A stretch of DNA of 64,000 nt from Xylophilus ampelinus (GTDB taxonomy: Bacteria; Pseudomonadota; Gammaproteobacteria; Burkholderiales; Burkholderiaceae_C), in assembly GCF_003217575.1 (NCBI RefSeq), contig NZ_QJTC01000021.1:1-64000 (forward strand), written 5' to 3'. Shown one piece after another: positions 8,802 through 18,931 of the stretch. The translations under genes were made by a program, and so were the position numbers. The number at the start of each line of letters is the position of its first letter. Within the stretch, counting starts at the first letter, position 1. The notes beneath the pieces are model-generated. The model did not search any database. It was not told where the DNA came from and worked only from the letters and a program-made list of their open reading frames with translations.

Positions 8802-9896
8802 ATGCCCCGCTCCCCGCGCACCGATTCCCGCCCCGCCGACGACACCGCCGCCGACGTCGCGCCCCCGGTCCACGGCGACCTGACCCTGCCCGCCGTCACC
8901 ATCGAGAGCTACAGCCTGGAGGTGCGCGACAGCGAGACCGGCGGCTTCTACGGCGACCGCGCGAGCCGCACCGCCTTCGGCAAGATGCTCGCCCTCTGGC
9001 GCAGCCTGTTCGCCGAGATGAACGACGGCAAGGACGCTTTCGGCGCCAAGCCGACCGCCGAGATCGGCAAGCGCCGGCTCGACGAGCTGCTGGCGCAAAA
9101 CGGCCCGGCGGCCGCGGCGATCCGCGCCGCGTCGGAGGACTACGCGGTGCAGCTGGCCCAGGTGGTGCGCCGCTTCCAGCGCCAGAAGTCGTGGCAGGGC
9201 GTCGAGCGGGTGGTGATCGGCGGCGGTTTCCAGCAGAGCGAACTGGGCAAGCGGGCGGTGGGCCGCGCCGGCGAGCTGCTGGCCGAGGCGAAGGCGGGCG
9301 TCTCGCTGCGCACCCTGCACCACCATGCCGACGAGGGCGGCCTGATCGGCTGGCTGCACGTGGCGCCGCCCGAGGTGCTGGAGCGGCACGACGCGCTGCT
9401 GGCGGTCGACATCGGCGGCACCAACGTGCGCTGCGGCATCGTGCGGGTGCGCGGCAACGGCCCCGACCCGACCCGCGCCGAGGTGGTCGGCCGCGACAAG
9501 TGGGGCCATGCCGAGGACGAGGACGTGAAGAAGCGCGACGACCTGGTCCAGGGCATCGCCGGCATGCTGGAGGACCTGATCCGCGAGGCCAAGCGCGACG
9601 GCATCAAGCTCGCGCCGTTCGTCGGCGTGGCCTGCCCGGGCATGGTGCGGCCCGACGGCTCGATCGCCGGCGGCACCCAGAACCTGCCCGGCAACTGGGA
9701 GAGCACCCGGTTCCACCTGCCGCGCCACCTGTGCGAGAAACTGCCCCTCATCGGCGGCGAGCCCACGCACGTGCGGCTGCACAACGACGCGGTGGTGCAG
9801 GGCCTGTCGGAACTGCCCTTCATGAACGACGTCAAGCGCTGGGCGGTGCTGACGGTCGGCACCGGGCTCGGCAACGCCAGCTTCACCAACCGGTAG
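8802..9896 (+). CDS. ROK-family-like protein with circularly permuted motif order
   Basis: A 364-residue protein with all the core motifs of ROK sugar kinases/repressors, but in shuffled order. VVIGGG (residues 138-142) and DEGGLIGW (177-184), which normally lie at the C-terminal end, come first. The phosphate-binding VDIGGTNVRCGIV (from 202), normally N-terminal, follows. VACPGMVRPDG, RLHNDAVVQGLSE (the NDA motif with the usual catalytic Asp) and GTGLGN come last, 8 residues from the stop. The zinc-binding CxCGxxGC stretch of typical ROK proteins is not seen. Substrate unknown. The start at 8802 is chosen because the frame upstream looks noncoding. It is transcribed towards argE, 99 bases away. 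Confidence 0.7.
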   Translation: MPRSPRTDSRPADDTAADVAPPVHGDLTLPAVTIESYSLEVRDSETGGFYGDRASRTAFGKMLALWRSLFAEMNDGKDAFGAKPTAEIGKRRLDELLAQNGPAAAAIRAASEDYAVQLAQVVRRFQRQKSWQGVERVVIGGGFQQSELGKRAVGRAGELLAEAKAGVSLRTLHHHADEGGLIGWLHVAPPEVLERHDALLAVDIGGTNVRCGIVRVRGNGPDPTRAEVVGRDKWGHAEDEDVKKRDDLVQGIAGMLEDLIREAKRDGIKLAPFVGVACPGMVRPDGSIAGGTQNLPGNWESTRFHLPRHLCEKLPLIGGEPTHVRLHNDAVVQGLSELPFMNDVKRWAVLTVGTGLGNASFTNR

Positions 9897-9995
9897 CGCG
9901 CGGCGGGGCGGCGGTCGATACCCGGGGGGCGCGTGTGCGGGGGCGCCGGCCTACACTGGCGGCTTCATGTCTTCTTCTCCCCGGTGCCTCCGTCC

Positions 9996-11150
9996 ATGAA
10001 TACCCGCCAATGGCTGGAACAGCTGGTCGCCTTCGACACGACCAGCCGCAATTCCAATCTCGACCTGATCGACGCCGTGCGCGAGGGCCTGGCCGGGCAC
10101 GGCGTGCGGGCCGAAGTCATCGCCTCGCCCGACGGCCGCAAGGCCAACCTCTTCGCCACCCTGCCCGCCACCGACGGTCGCACCGACGGCGGCGTCGTGC
10201 TGTCGGGCCACACCGACGTGGTGCCGGTCGACGGCCAGGACTGGAGCAGCGACCCGTTCCGGATCGACGAGCGCGACGGCAAGCTCTATGCCCGCGGCTC
10301 GGCCGACATGAAGGGCTTCATCGCCACCACCCTGGCCCTGGTGCCGGGGTTCCTCGCGATGCCGCGCCAGAAGCCGATTCACCTGGCCTACTCGTACGAC
10401 GAGGAAGTGGGCTGCGTCGGCGCGCCGGTGATGCTGGCCGAACTCAAGCAGCGCGGCCTGCGCGTAGAGGGCTGCGTGGTGGGCGAGCCCACCGGCATGC
10501 AGGTGGTGGTGGCCCACAAGGGCATCAACCTCTACCGCTGCCGGGTGCACGGCAAGGCGGCGCACTCGTCGCTCACCCCGCGCGGCTGCAACGCGATCGA
10601 GTACGCCGCCCGGCTGATCTGCCGCATCCGCGACATCGCCGACCACTACCGCGCCCACGGCCCGTACGACGAGTTCTTCGACGTGCCCTTCACCACCCTC
10701 ACCACCAACCAGATCCAGGGCGGCATCGCGGTCAACACGATCCCCGAGCTGTGCGAGTTCCAGTACGAATTCCGCAACCTGCCGGGCATGTCGGTCGACA
10801 GCATCCACGCCCGGGTCGAGCGGTACGTGCGCGACGAGCTGCTGCCGAAGATGCAGAAGGAATACGCCGAGGCCGGCATCGACATCGCCGTCGGCGCCTC
10901 GGCCCCCGGCATGGAGACCGCCGAGCATGAGGCGATCGTCGCCCTGGCCCGCGCGCTGACCCGCGACCGCGAAACCCGCAAGGTCGCCTACGGCACCGAA
11001 GGCGGCCTGTTCCAGCAATACGGCATCCCCACCGTCATCTGCGGCCCGGGCCACATCGAGCACGCCCACAAGCCCGACGAGTTCGTGGCGCTCGACCAGC
11101 TGGAGGCCTGCGAGGGCTTTCTGCACCGTCTGGGGCGGTCGCTGGCGTAG
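9996..11150 (+). CDS. argE: acetylornithine deacetylase
   Basis: A 384-residue M20-family metallohydrolase that releases ornithine from N-acetylornithine in arginine synthesis. Metal-site motifs are present: LSGHTDVVPVDG with the first His, and YARGSADMKGF with the bridging Asp. The catalytic Glu pair is in YSYDEEVGCVG, with further ligands in GEPTGMQ and a C-terminal CGPGHIEHAHKPDEF with the last metal His. Length matches ArgE. The ATG at 9996 is chosen because homology begins at MNTRQWLEQLVAFDTTSR. argC is encoded 2 kb away on the opposite strand, beyond the effector gene. Confidence 0.92.
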   Translation: MNTRQWLEQLVAFDTTSRNSNLDLIDAVREGLAGHGVRAEVIASPDGRKANLFATLPATDGRTDGGVVLSGHTDVVPVDGQDWSSDPFRIDERDGKLYARGSADMKGFIATTLALVPGFLAMPRQKPIHLAYSYDEEVGCVGAPVMLAELKQRGLRVEGCVVGEPTGMQVVVAHKGINLYRCRVHGKAAHSSLTPRGCNAIEYAARLICRIRDIADHYRAHGPYDEFFDVPFTTLTTNQIQGGIAVNTIPELCEFQYEFRNLPGMSVDSIHARVERYVRDELLPKMQKEYAEAGIDIAVGASAPGMETAEHEAIVALARALTRDRETRKVAYGTEGGLFQQYGIPTVICGPGHIEHAHKPDEFVALDQLEACEGFLHRLGRSLA

Positions 11151-11177
11151 AAGCGGCGTGCCTGGAGAAATCCAGAG

Positions 11178-11233
11178 TAAAAAGTGCCTGCAGCCGGCGT
11201 GGATCGTCGACTTCTAGCTATAGAATTAATAGC
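11178..11233 (-). repeat. ATAGCT-type dispersed repeat, copy 3
   Basis: On the minus strand: AATTCTATAGCTAGAAGTCG, then ACGATCCACGCCGGCTGCAG and GCACTTTT. It lies between the convergent stops of argE and xopAG. It aligns with copy 4 over about 45 bases, sharing the TAGCT head, the G-GTCG-CG centre, GCCGGCTGC and the CTTTT end. Confidence 0.7.
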
Positions 11234-11266
11234 AATTGCCGATGCCGGAGTCCGACCGACAGGAAG

Positions 11267-12847
11267 TCACCTGCCTTGCCGGTGGAGGTCCGCGGCAGCG
11301 ACGGGCGGCAGCTTCTTGCCGCCGTAGAACTCTTGGCTGGCCTGGCTGCAGAGGTCCGCGTAAAAATGGTCGGCATCCTCGGTGGTGTAGCCAGCGCCCA
11401 CGAAGCAGCCTCGTGCGATCTCGCGCAAGGTATGCCGAAGGCTGCTCGCGTCGTCGTACACCGCGTTGAGGCAGGCGACGATCACCCCGACGTCGTATCG
11501 GGACAGGCGCTCCTCGCCGCTCATCAACCGTGCGTGGTTCATGCATGCGGTGGCATTGGCGCTGGTGAACGAGTCGCCCAGCCCCGAGCAGTCCTCGAAG
11601 CCGTTGCCCTCCTCGTTCAGCTTGAAATGGACGATGGGCAGATTCTCGATGTTCTTATGTCCGACCATGGCCTTGATGTCCGCGAGTGCCTCGGGATCGT
11701 TTCTCAGGCGAATGCTCTGGATGCCGGTATCGATCTTATGCAGCCGCGGGCCGGCCAGGCTGGTGTTTCGCTTGAGCACGTTCTTCGAGGGATCCTCGAA
11801 CAGCAGGGTGGCGTCGATCTTGTCGGTTTCCGCCTGCGACAGCAGGCCGAGCGCCTTCAGGTCCGCCATCACGACATTTTCGGAGTGGCCCCAATGTTCG
11901 TCGGCGGCATACACCTGCCGAAGGTTCAGGATGAACTGGCCCGCGGCGAACTGTGCCGCCGGGCTGAGCGTGGCGCTGCCCTCCAGGGCGGCCTCGAACG
12001 ACCTCTGGCACTGCTCCGGCGACAGGCCCCTGGCTTCGGACTCGTCCTTGTAGTGCTGCATTCCGTTGTTCAGGAACGGGTGCGTCACCGACCGGGAGGC
12101 GTATCCGCTGGCACCGGTCTCCTCGTTGGGAACGCCCGTCAGCGCGTAATGGTTCTTCTCCCTGAACCGCGCGCTCTTGGTCAGATCGAACTCCGCCGGA
12201 ACCTGCGACGGCTTGTACCGGGCGACCACGTCGGGCCTGATGCGCCGACCCGTGAAACAGTCCAGGCTGGTCGACAGCGAACGGTAGGCTTCCGGGGTAT
12301 TCGTCGTCTCGGCAAGATGGACCTTGGTCGCCGCGCGGAAATCGACCATGGTCGCGAACTCGTTGTTCCCGACCCTTCGGACAAAGGTGGGCGGCCGGTT
12401 GTCGTGCATCCGTTGCGCCGGGGCGCCGGCGAGGTAGCGCTGGCGATACGCCCGCGCGTCCTCCTGTGCCAGGGCGAGCCGCGCGTTGCCGGTGAATCCG
12501 CGCTTGCCGTCGTTCAACGTGGTGGTCGACAGGAAGAAATCGTCGCCGACCTTCTCGTGGACATACGCTGCGCCGATCGCGGCTGCGACGCCCTTCGCCC
12601 AATGGCCGATGCGCCGCGGCGAAGCGTTCGATCCGCCACCACCCCCCGCACCGCCATCCGGCACCGCAGGCACAGGGGCCTTGCGTGGCGGACAGGAGCA
12701 CGCTTTCCCAGGAGGCAAGCCTGCCAGCGCGGGGTCGACGATCGCCACCGCGGCGACCGCTACCCCTTTCGATGCCCGGGCTTGAACGGCAGGGCCGTCC
12801 CACAGGACGCTCAGGGTTTGAACGAAGGGACGAACTTCTGGTTTCAT
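11267..12847 (-). CDS. xopAG: type III secretion effector, HopG1/XopAG (AvrGf1) family
   Basis: A 526-residue protein recognised from conserved blocks of the HopG1/XopAG effector family: DDFFLSTTTLNDGKRGFTG (102-120), LTGVPNEETGASGYASRSV (236-254), KRNTSLAGPRL (359-369) and GFEDCSGLGDSFTSANATAC (416-435), ending with AVYDDASSLRHTLREIARGC (462-481). The GPRL at 366-369 fits the GPxL cyclophilin-binding motif described for AvrGf proteins. The N-terminal 80 residues are low in structure and Ser/Pro/Gly-rich, as expected for type III secretion. The gene is visibly lower in GC than its neighbours, consistent with transfer. A PIP box 128 bases upstream predicts control by HrpX/HrpB. Family members are injected into plant cells; HopG1 goes to mitochondria. 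No secretion-system genes lie in this window. Confidence 0.85.
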   Translation of the reverse strand: MKPEVRPFVQTLSVLWDGPAVQARASKGVAVAAVAIVDPALAGLPPGKACSCPPRKAPVPAVPDGGAGGGGGSNASPRRIGHWAKGVAAAIGAAYVHEKVGDDFFLSTTTLNDGKRGFTGNARLALAQEDARAYRQRYLAGAPAQRMHDNRPPTFVRRVGNNEFATMVDFRAATKVHLAETTNTPEAYRSLSTSLDCFTGRRIRPDVVARYKPSQVPAEFDLTKSARFREKNHYALTGVPNEETGASGYASRSVTHPFLNNGMQHYKDESEARGLSPEQCQRSFEAALEGSATLSPAAQFAAGQFILNLRQVYAADEHWGHSENVVMADLKALGLLSQAETDKIDATLLFEDPSKNVLKRNTSLAGPRLHKIDTGIQSIRLRNDPEALADIKAMVGHKNIENLPIVHFKLNEEGNGFEDCSGLGDSFTSANATACMNHARLMSGEERLSRYDVGVIVACLNAVYDDASSLRHTLREIARGCFVGAGYTTEDADHFYADLCSQASQEFYGGKKLPPVAAADLHRQGR

Positions 12848-12974
12848 CGGTATCTCGGTTGCTCTTTTTTTTGGGGGGCACAGGAGGCTGCCGCACGCGG
12901 CGTGCGTCTCATCGCAGGGGATCGTCACCGGGCACCGATTCTTCGACAGGTATTTCGCTCCGTCAGGCGCCCGG

Positions 12975-12999
12975 GCGAAGACATGTGCTTTGAGGCGAA
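12975..12999 (-). promoter_or_regulatory. PIP box (HrpX/HrpB-type operator) of xopAG
   Basis: On the minus strand: TTCGC, exactly 15 bases, TTCGC. This is a perfect match to the plant-inducible promoter consensus TTCGB-N15-TTCGB bound by HrpX (Xanthomonas, Acidovorax) or HrpB (Ralstonia). A -10-like AAGAAT begins 31 bases downstream (12943-12938), the known spacing for functional PIP boxes, with one mismatch to YANNNT. The next start codon is that of the effector gene. Confidence 0.85.
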
Positions 13000-13137
13000 T
13001 TCGCGGCCAGGTCCGGAGCGCCGAGCGGAGGGCAGGCGTTTCGCGCGGGCGTTCCCGGCTCGCCGATGCGGACGGCGAGCGTACCGGCACCGGCCTGCGA
13101 CAGAGCCCCGGCCCGCCAGGGCCCATCGGCGTTGTGC

Positions 13138-14061
13138 CTATGCCCCCAGCATCAGCTTCAGGTTCTGCACCGCCGCGCCGCCGGCGCCCTTGCCCAGGTT
13201 GTCCAGGCGCGCGACCAGCACCGCGTGGTGGTGATCGTCGTTCGGGTACACCCGGATCTCGAGCCGGTTGGTATCGTTGAGGGCCTCGGGCTCCAGCTTG
13301 CCGTCGTCGGTGACGGGCAGCACCTTCACGAAATGCTCGGGCGTGTTGCTCCTGGCATAGTGCGCGGCCAGCGCGGCGTGCAGATCGGCGGCGCGGGGCG
13401 CGCCGGGCAGCAGGTCCAGGTGCAGCGGCAGCTGCACCAGCATGCCCTGCCTGAAGTTGCCCACCGACGGCACGAAGACCGGGCGCCGCGTCAGGCCGGT
13501 GCAGGCCATGATCTCGGGGATGTGCTTGTGCTTCAGGCCGAGGGCGTACAGCTCGAAGGGCGCGGCTTGGCCGGCCTCGTAGGCCTCGATCATCGCCCGG
13601 CCGCCGCCCGAATATCCGCTGACCGAGGGCAGGGCGATCGGAAAATCGGCCGGCAGCAGGCCGGCCTCGACCAGCGGCCGCACCAGGGCGATCGCGCCGG
13701 TGGCGTAGCAGCCGGGGTTGGCCACCCGGTCGGCGGCGGCGACGGCCGCGGCCTGGCCCGCGTCCAGCTCGGGAAAGCCGTAGACCCAGCCCGGCGCGGT
13801 GCGGTGGGCGGTCGAGGCGTCGATGATCTTGGGCCTGCGGCCGTCGAGCGAGTCGACCAGCGCCACCGTCTCGCGGGCCGCGTCGTCGTGCAGGCACAGC
13901 ACCACCAGGTCGACCTGCGCCAGCAGCGCCCGCTTGGCCTCGGGATCCTTGCGGCGGGCCGGGTCGATGCTGGCCAGGGCGACTTCGGGCATCCGCTGGA
14001 GACGTTCGCGGATCTGGAGGCCGGTGGTGCCGGCTTCGCCATCGATGAAGACCTGGGGCAT
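13138..14061 (-). CDS. argC: N-acetyl-gamma-glutamyl-phosphate reductase (short, type 2)
   Basis: A 307-residue enzyme that reduces N-acetylglutamyl phosphate to the semialdehyde with NADPH, the third step of arginine synthesis. The N-terminal nucleotide-binding motif is [17 protein letters not shown]. The catalytic Cys is in [13 protein letters not shown], near residue 117, and the C-terminal domain has [12 protein letters not shown]. The length of about 310 and the DGEAGTTG motif identify the short ArgC type found in many Proteobacteria. It is encoded upstream of xopAG on the same strand, 290 bases apart, with the PIP box in the gap, so the two are probably not co-transcribed. Confidence 0.93.
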   Translation of the reverse strand: MPQVFIDGEAGTTGLQIRERLQRMPEVALASIDPARRKDPEAKRALLAQVDLVVLCLHDDAARETVALVDSLDGRRPKIIDASTAHRTAPGWVYGFPELDAGQAAAVAAADRVANPGCYATGAIALVRPLVEAGLLPADFPIALPSVSGYSGGGRAMIEAYEAGQAAPFELYALGLKHKHIPEIMACTGLTRRPVFVPSVGNFRQGMLVQLPLHLDLLPGAPRAADLHAALAAHYARSNTPEHFVKVLPVTDDGKLEPEALNDTNRLEIRVYPNDDHHHAVLVARLDNLGKGAGGAAVQNLKLMLGA

Positions 14062-14266
14062 GGAAGGGTGTCCTGGCTGTCGTGGGAGAGGGGCGCGGGC
14101 GCGGGCGCGGGCCGGGCACGGCGCTGCCGGGGCGCTCGGCAGCTACGGAAAACGCCCATGATACAGTCGGCCCCGCTGTGTCCCATGCCCGCTGCCAGCA
14201 CAGATTTCGCACTTTTCCCTCGGCCGCCGGGTCTGCCTCCCCTCTTTTTCTCCTGAGAGAACCCTC

Positions 14267-15433
<1,167 letters not shown>

Positions 15434-15445
15434 GGAACTGAAGTC

Positions 15446-16348
15446 ATGTCGATCTACATCAACAAAGACACCAAGGTCATCACCCAGGGCATCACCGGCA
15501 AGACCGGCCAGTTCCACACGGAAAAGTGCCAGGAATACGCGAACGGCAAGAACGCCTTCGTCGCCGGTGTGAACCCGAAGAAGGCCGGCGAGTCGATCTT
15601 CAACATCCCGATCTACGCCTCGGTCAAGGAGGCCGCATCGCAGACCGGTGCCACCGTCTCGGTGATCTACGTGCCGCCGGCCGGCGCCGCCGGCGCGATC
15701 TGGGAAGCCGTCGAGGCCGACCTGGACCTGGCGATCTGCATCACCGAAGGCATTCCGGTGCGGGATATGCTCGAAGTGCGCAACAAGATGTTGGCCAAGG
15801 AAGCCAAGGGCGGCAAGAAGACGCTGCTGCTCGGCCCCAACTGCCCCGGCCTGATCACGCCCGACGAGATCAAGATCGGCATCATGCCCGGCCACATCCA
15901 CAAGAAGGGCCGCATCGGCGTGGTCAGCCGCTCCGGCACGCTGACCTACGAAGCCGTCGCACAGCTGACCGAACTCGGCATCGGCCAGTCGAGCGCCGTC
16001 GGCATCGGTGGCGATCCGATCAACGGCCTGAAGCACATCGACGTGATGCAGGCCTTCAACGACGATCCGGATACCGACGCGGTCATCATGATCGGCGAGA
16101 TCGGCGGACCGGACGAGGCGGACGCCGCCCGCTGGTGCAAGGACAACATGAAGAAGCCGATCGTCGGTTTCATCGCCGGCGTCACCGCCCCTCCCGGCAA
16201 GCGCATGGGCCACGCCGGCGCGCTGATCTCGGGCGGTGCCGACACGGCCGACGCCAAGCTGGCGGTCATGGAAGAGTGCGGCTTCACCATCACCCGCAAC
16301 CCGTCGGAGATGGGCAAGCTGCTGCAGGGCCTGCTCAAGCGCGCCTGA
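15446..16348 (+). CDS. sucD: succinate-CoA ligase subunit alpha
   Basis: A 300-residue alpha subunit, partner of the adjacent beta subunit. The N-terminal CoA-binding Rossmann domain starts with [20 protein letters not shown]. The ligase domain contains [20 protein letters not shown], and the active-site histidine that is phosphorylated during catalysis lies in the segment [14 protein letters not shown]. Length and motifs match E. coli SucD. A long hairpin 95 bases after the stop probably ends the operon. Confidence 0.97.
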   Translation: MSIYINKDTKVITQGITGKTGQFHTEKCQEYANGKNAFVAGVNPKKAGESIFNIPIYASVKEAASQTGATVSVIYVPPAGAAGAIWEAVEADLDLAICITEGIPVRDMLEVRNKMLAKEAKGGKKTLLLGPNCPGLITPDEIKIGIMPGHIHKKGRIGVVSRSGTLTYEAVAQLTELGIGQSSAVGIGGDPINGLKHIDVMQAFNDDPDTDAVIMIGEIGGPDEADAARWCKDNMKKPIVGFIAGVTAPPGKRMGHAGALISGGADTADAKLAVMEECGFTITRNPSEMGKLLQGLLKRA

Positions 16349-16442
16349 CCGGCACGGTGCCCCGACGCCACCCTCGGCCGGCGCGTACGCAATACTACGC
16401 ACCGGCCCGGGCCCCGGTGCCGCTACACTCCGCTGCATAAAT

Positions 16443-16476
16443 AGAAGCGCCCCTGGAATATTCCCGGGGCGCTTCT
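16443..16476. terminator. long perfect hairpin between sucD and terC
   Basis: An 11-base inverted repeat (AGAAGCGCCCC / GGGGCGCTTCT) encloses TGGAATATTCCC, whose GGAAT/ATTCC centre is itself palindromic. There is no T run after it, so it may act as a strong RNA hairpin or a bidirectional or factor-assisted terminator. It lies 95 bases after sucD and ends 28 bases before terC. Confidence 0.6.
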
Positions 16477-16504
16477 GCATTCATGACAACAGGAGCCAGC
16501 CAGC

Positions 16505-17194
16505 ATGGAAGTTCTACACAGCCCCGATTTCTGGATCGGTCTTCTCAAGATCGTCTGGATCAACATCATCCTGTCGGGCGACAACGCGGTGGTGATCGCG
16601 CTGGCCGCGCGCTCGCTGCCGCCGCACCAGCAGAAGCAGGCCATCCTGTGGGGCTCGGGCGCCGCGGTGGTGCTGCGGATCGCGCTCACCGTCGTCGCGG
16701 CCAAGCTGCTGGAGTTGCCGTACCTGCAGATCGTCGGCGGCTGCCTGCTGCTCTGGATCGGCGTGCAACTGCTCGGCGAGGAAGAGGAAGAAAACGGCGA
16801 ATCCAAGGAATACGGCAACCTGATGGCCGCGGTGCGCACCATCCTGATCGCCGACCTGGTCATGAGCCTGGACAACGTGATCGCCGTGGCGGCCGCCGCG
16901 CAGGGCAACACCACGCTGCTGATCCTGGGCCTGGCGATCAGCATCCCGCTGGTGATCTTCGGCAGCACGTTGATGATCAAGCTGATGGAGCGCTTCCCGA
17001 TCATCGTGCTGCTCGGCGCGGCCCTGATCGGCTGGGTGGGCGGCGAAACCATCGTCAACGACGTCTCGATGCGTGGCGTCCTGGCCGCCAATCCGTGGCT
17101 GCACTACGTGGCGGCCGCGATCGGCGCAGGCTTCGTAGTGGCGGTGGGCAAGTCGCTGCAGGCCCGCGCCGCGCGGCGCCACGCGGCGCGCTGA
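16505..17194 (+). CDS. TerC family integral membrane protein (YjbE-like)
   Basis: A 229-residue membrane protein with about seven helices. The two family signatures with acidic residues in the membrane are clear: SGDNAVVIALAARSLP (near residue 24) and LVMSLDNVIAVAAAAQG (near residue 117). An acidic cytoplasmic loop, GEEEEENGESKEYG, separates the halves. TerC proteins are linked to metal-ion export (notably Mn2+), tellurite resistance and metalation of secreted proteins; which applies here cannot be told. A yybP-ykoY manganese riboswitch was looked for upstream, but only the terminator hairpin was found. Confidence 0.85.
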   Translation: MEVLHSPDFWIGLLKIVWINIILSGDNAVVIALAARSLPPHQQKQAILWGSGAAVVLRIALTVVAAKLLELPYLQIVGGCLLLWIGVQLLGEEEEENGESKEYGNLMAAVRTILIADLVMSLDNVIAVAAAAQGNTTLLILGLAISIPLVIFGSTLMIKLMERFPIIVLLGAALIGWVGGETIVNDVSMRGVLAANPWLHYVAAAIGAGFVVAVGKSLQARAARRHAAR

Positions 17195-17355
17195 GCCTCC
17201 CGGGGCGCCGGGCCGCCCTGGCCGGGCAGCGGCGCGGGGCCGGTGCGGCGGGCGCATGTGCCGGGTCTGCCGGGTGGGGGCGGCGTCGCCTGCTCTATCA
17301 TCCGGCCAGCCGGTTCCTTGGGGGGCCGTTCCCGCCGACCGCGATTGCCGCATTC

Positions 17356-18162
17356 ATGCACTACGAGTTCCATGCCCTGAGCGACACCGGCCGTGTGCGG
17401 GGCAACAACGAAGACACGGTCGCCCACGACGAATCCCTGGGCCTGGCCCTTCTGGCCGACGGCATGGGCGGCTATAACGCCGGCGAGGTGGCCAGCGGCA
17501 TCGCCACCGATTTCGTGCAGCACGCGTTCGGCGCCTGGATCCGGGCGCATGGCAACGGCCGGGCGACCGGCCCGCGCGAACTGCGCCGCGCGATGGAAAT
17601 CTGCGCGGAAGAAGCCAACCGGGCCATCCTGGAGGCGGCAGAGGCGCAGCCCGCTTACCGCGGCATGGGCACCACCCTGGTTTTCTGCCTGTTTTTGCCC
17701 CAGCGGATCATGGTGGGTCACATCGGCGACTCGCGCTGCTACCGCCTGCGCGGCGGCGAGCTGCAGCGCCTGACCCGCGACCATTCGGTGCTGCAGGAGC
17801 ACATCGACGCCGGCCTGGTCGACGCCGCGCAGGCCAGTACGGTGCCTTACCGCAACCTGGTGACGCGCGCCCTGGGCGTGGACAGCGGCGCCCAGCTGGA
17901 CGTGGCCGAGCACGCCCCCGCGCCCGGCGACCGCTACCTGATCTGCTCCGACGGCCTGACCGACATGCTGAACGACGCCGAGATCGCGGCGATCCTGGGC
18001 GCCGGGATGCCGATGGAGAGCACCGCGGCCGCGCTGGTCGACGCCGCCAACGCCGCGGGCGGGCGCGATAATGTCAGCGTACTGTTGGCGCAGGCCGAGG
18101 GCGCCTCGCCCCCTCTCGGGCGCTGGGCGCGCCTGCTGGGCCGCTCGCCGCGCGGCAGCTAG
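17356..18162 (+). CDS. PP2C-family serine/threonine protein phosphatase
   Basis: A 268-residue PPM/PP2C phosphatase. Metal-binding and catalytic motifs are in the usual order: GRVRGNNEDTVAHDES (residues 12-27), LLADGMGGYNAGEVASG, GMGTTLVFCLF, GHIGDSRCYRLRGGELQRLT, ICSDGLTDML and GGRDNVSVLLAQA. It should dephosphorylate Ser/Thr-phosphorylated proteins in the cytoplasm. An FHA protein gene follows 30 bases later and then a class III cyclase; such trios usually belong to an Hanks-type kinase pathway. No kinase gene lies in the window, so the cognate kinase must be elsewhere. The ATG at 17356 is the first start with homology right behind it. Confidence 0.9.
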   Translation: MHYEFHALSDTGRVRGNNEDTVAHDESLGLALLADGMGGYNAGEVASGIATDFVQHAFGAWIRAHGNGRATGPRELRRAMEICAEEANRAILEAAEAQPAYRGMGTTLVFCLFLPQRIMVGHIGDSRCYRLRGGELQRLTRDHSVLQEHIDAGLVDAAQASTVPYRNLVTRALGVDSGAQLDVAEHAPAPGDRYLICSDGLTDMLNDAEIAAILGAGMPMESTAAALVDAANAAGGRDNVSVLLAQAEGASPPLGRWARLLGRSPRGS

Positions 18163-18192
18163 CAGAAAAGAAGAACCGGAGCAGGAATCGGC

Positions 18193-18894
18193 ATGGCCAA
18201 GCTGTTGTTGTCCCTCGAGGGAATCACGATCCGGGAGGTCGCGCTGGTCAAGGACCGCACCACCATCGGCCGCCGGCCCTACAGCGATATCGTCGTCGAC
18301 AGCCCGGTGGTGAGCGGCGAGCATGCCGTCGTCCACCTGGCGCCCGACGGCCAGGCGGCGATCGAGGACCTGCAGAGCGTCAACGGCACCGTGGTCAACG
18401 GCGTGCTGGTGCTGCGGCAGAACCTGAAGCACGGCGACGTGGTCGAGATCGGCCGGCTGACGCTGACCTTCGACCAAGAGCCCGGAAGCACCGGCGCGGC
18501 GCGCCGATCCGGCCGCGCCGATGCCGCCGCCGCCCAGGCCGCGTCCGATGCCGAACGCGATGCGGCGCTGGCCGGCATCCCGCTCTTCGCCGAGACCGCC
18601 ACGGCGCCCGATTCCGGCGCCGCCCCGGTGCGGCCGGCGGCCATCCGCATCCTGTCGGGCGCCGCCGCCGGCCGCGCGGTGGACCTGCACAAGGTGGTCA
18701 CCACCATCGGCAAGTCGGGCATCGGCGTGGCGGCGATCACCCGCCGGCCGCAGGGCTTCATCCTCGCCTACGTCGAGGGCGAAGCGATGCCTTTCGTCAA
18801 CGGCGTCAGCGCCCGCCGTGTCCCGGTGATGCTGCGCCCCGGCGACCTGATCGAACTGGCGGGCATCCGCATGCAGTTCGACCAGGCCGCCTGA
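18193..18894 (+). CDS. FHA domain protein (two FHA-like modules)
   Basis: A 233-residue cytoplasmic protein. The N-terminal FHA domain has the phosphothreonine-binding signature TTIGRRPYSDIVVDSP, SGEHAV and SVNGTVVNG (residues 22-76). An Ala-rich linker follows, then a second, diverged FHA-like module (VVTTIGKSGIGVAAITRRP, PFVNGVSARRVPVM) that lacks the full SxxH pattern. FHA proteins recruit phosphorylated partners. Between a PP2C phosphatase and a cyclase, it probably senses or relays phosphorylation in this signalling operon. It starts 30 bases after the phosphatase stop, and the cyclase starts 37 bases after its own stop. Confidence 0.85.
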   Translation: MAKLLLSLEGITIREVALVKDRTTIGRRPYSDIVVDSPVVSGEHAVVHLAPDGQAAIEDLQSVNGTVVNGVLVLRQNLKHGDVVEIGRLTLTFDQEPGSTGAARRSGRADAAAAQAASDAERDAALAGIPLFAETATAPDSGAAPVRPAAIRILSGAAAGRAVDLHKVVTTIGKSGIGVAAITRRPQGFILAYVEGEAMPFVNGVSARRVPVMLRPGDLIELAGIRMQFDQAA

Positions 18895-18931
18895 GCCACC
18901 GCACGGCCGCCGTGGCAGTACCGCCGGCCGC

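Noticed and set aside
16349-16504. Possible manganese (yybP-ykoY) riboswitch before the TerC gene
   Set aside because: The only structure is a simple long hairpin; the conserved riboswitch loops are absent.
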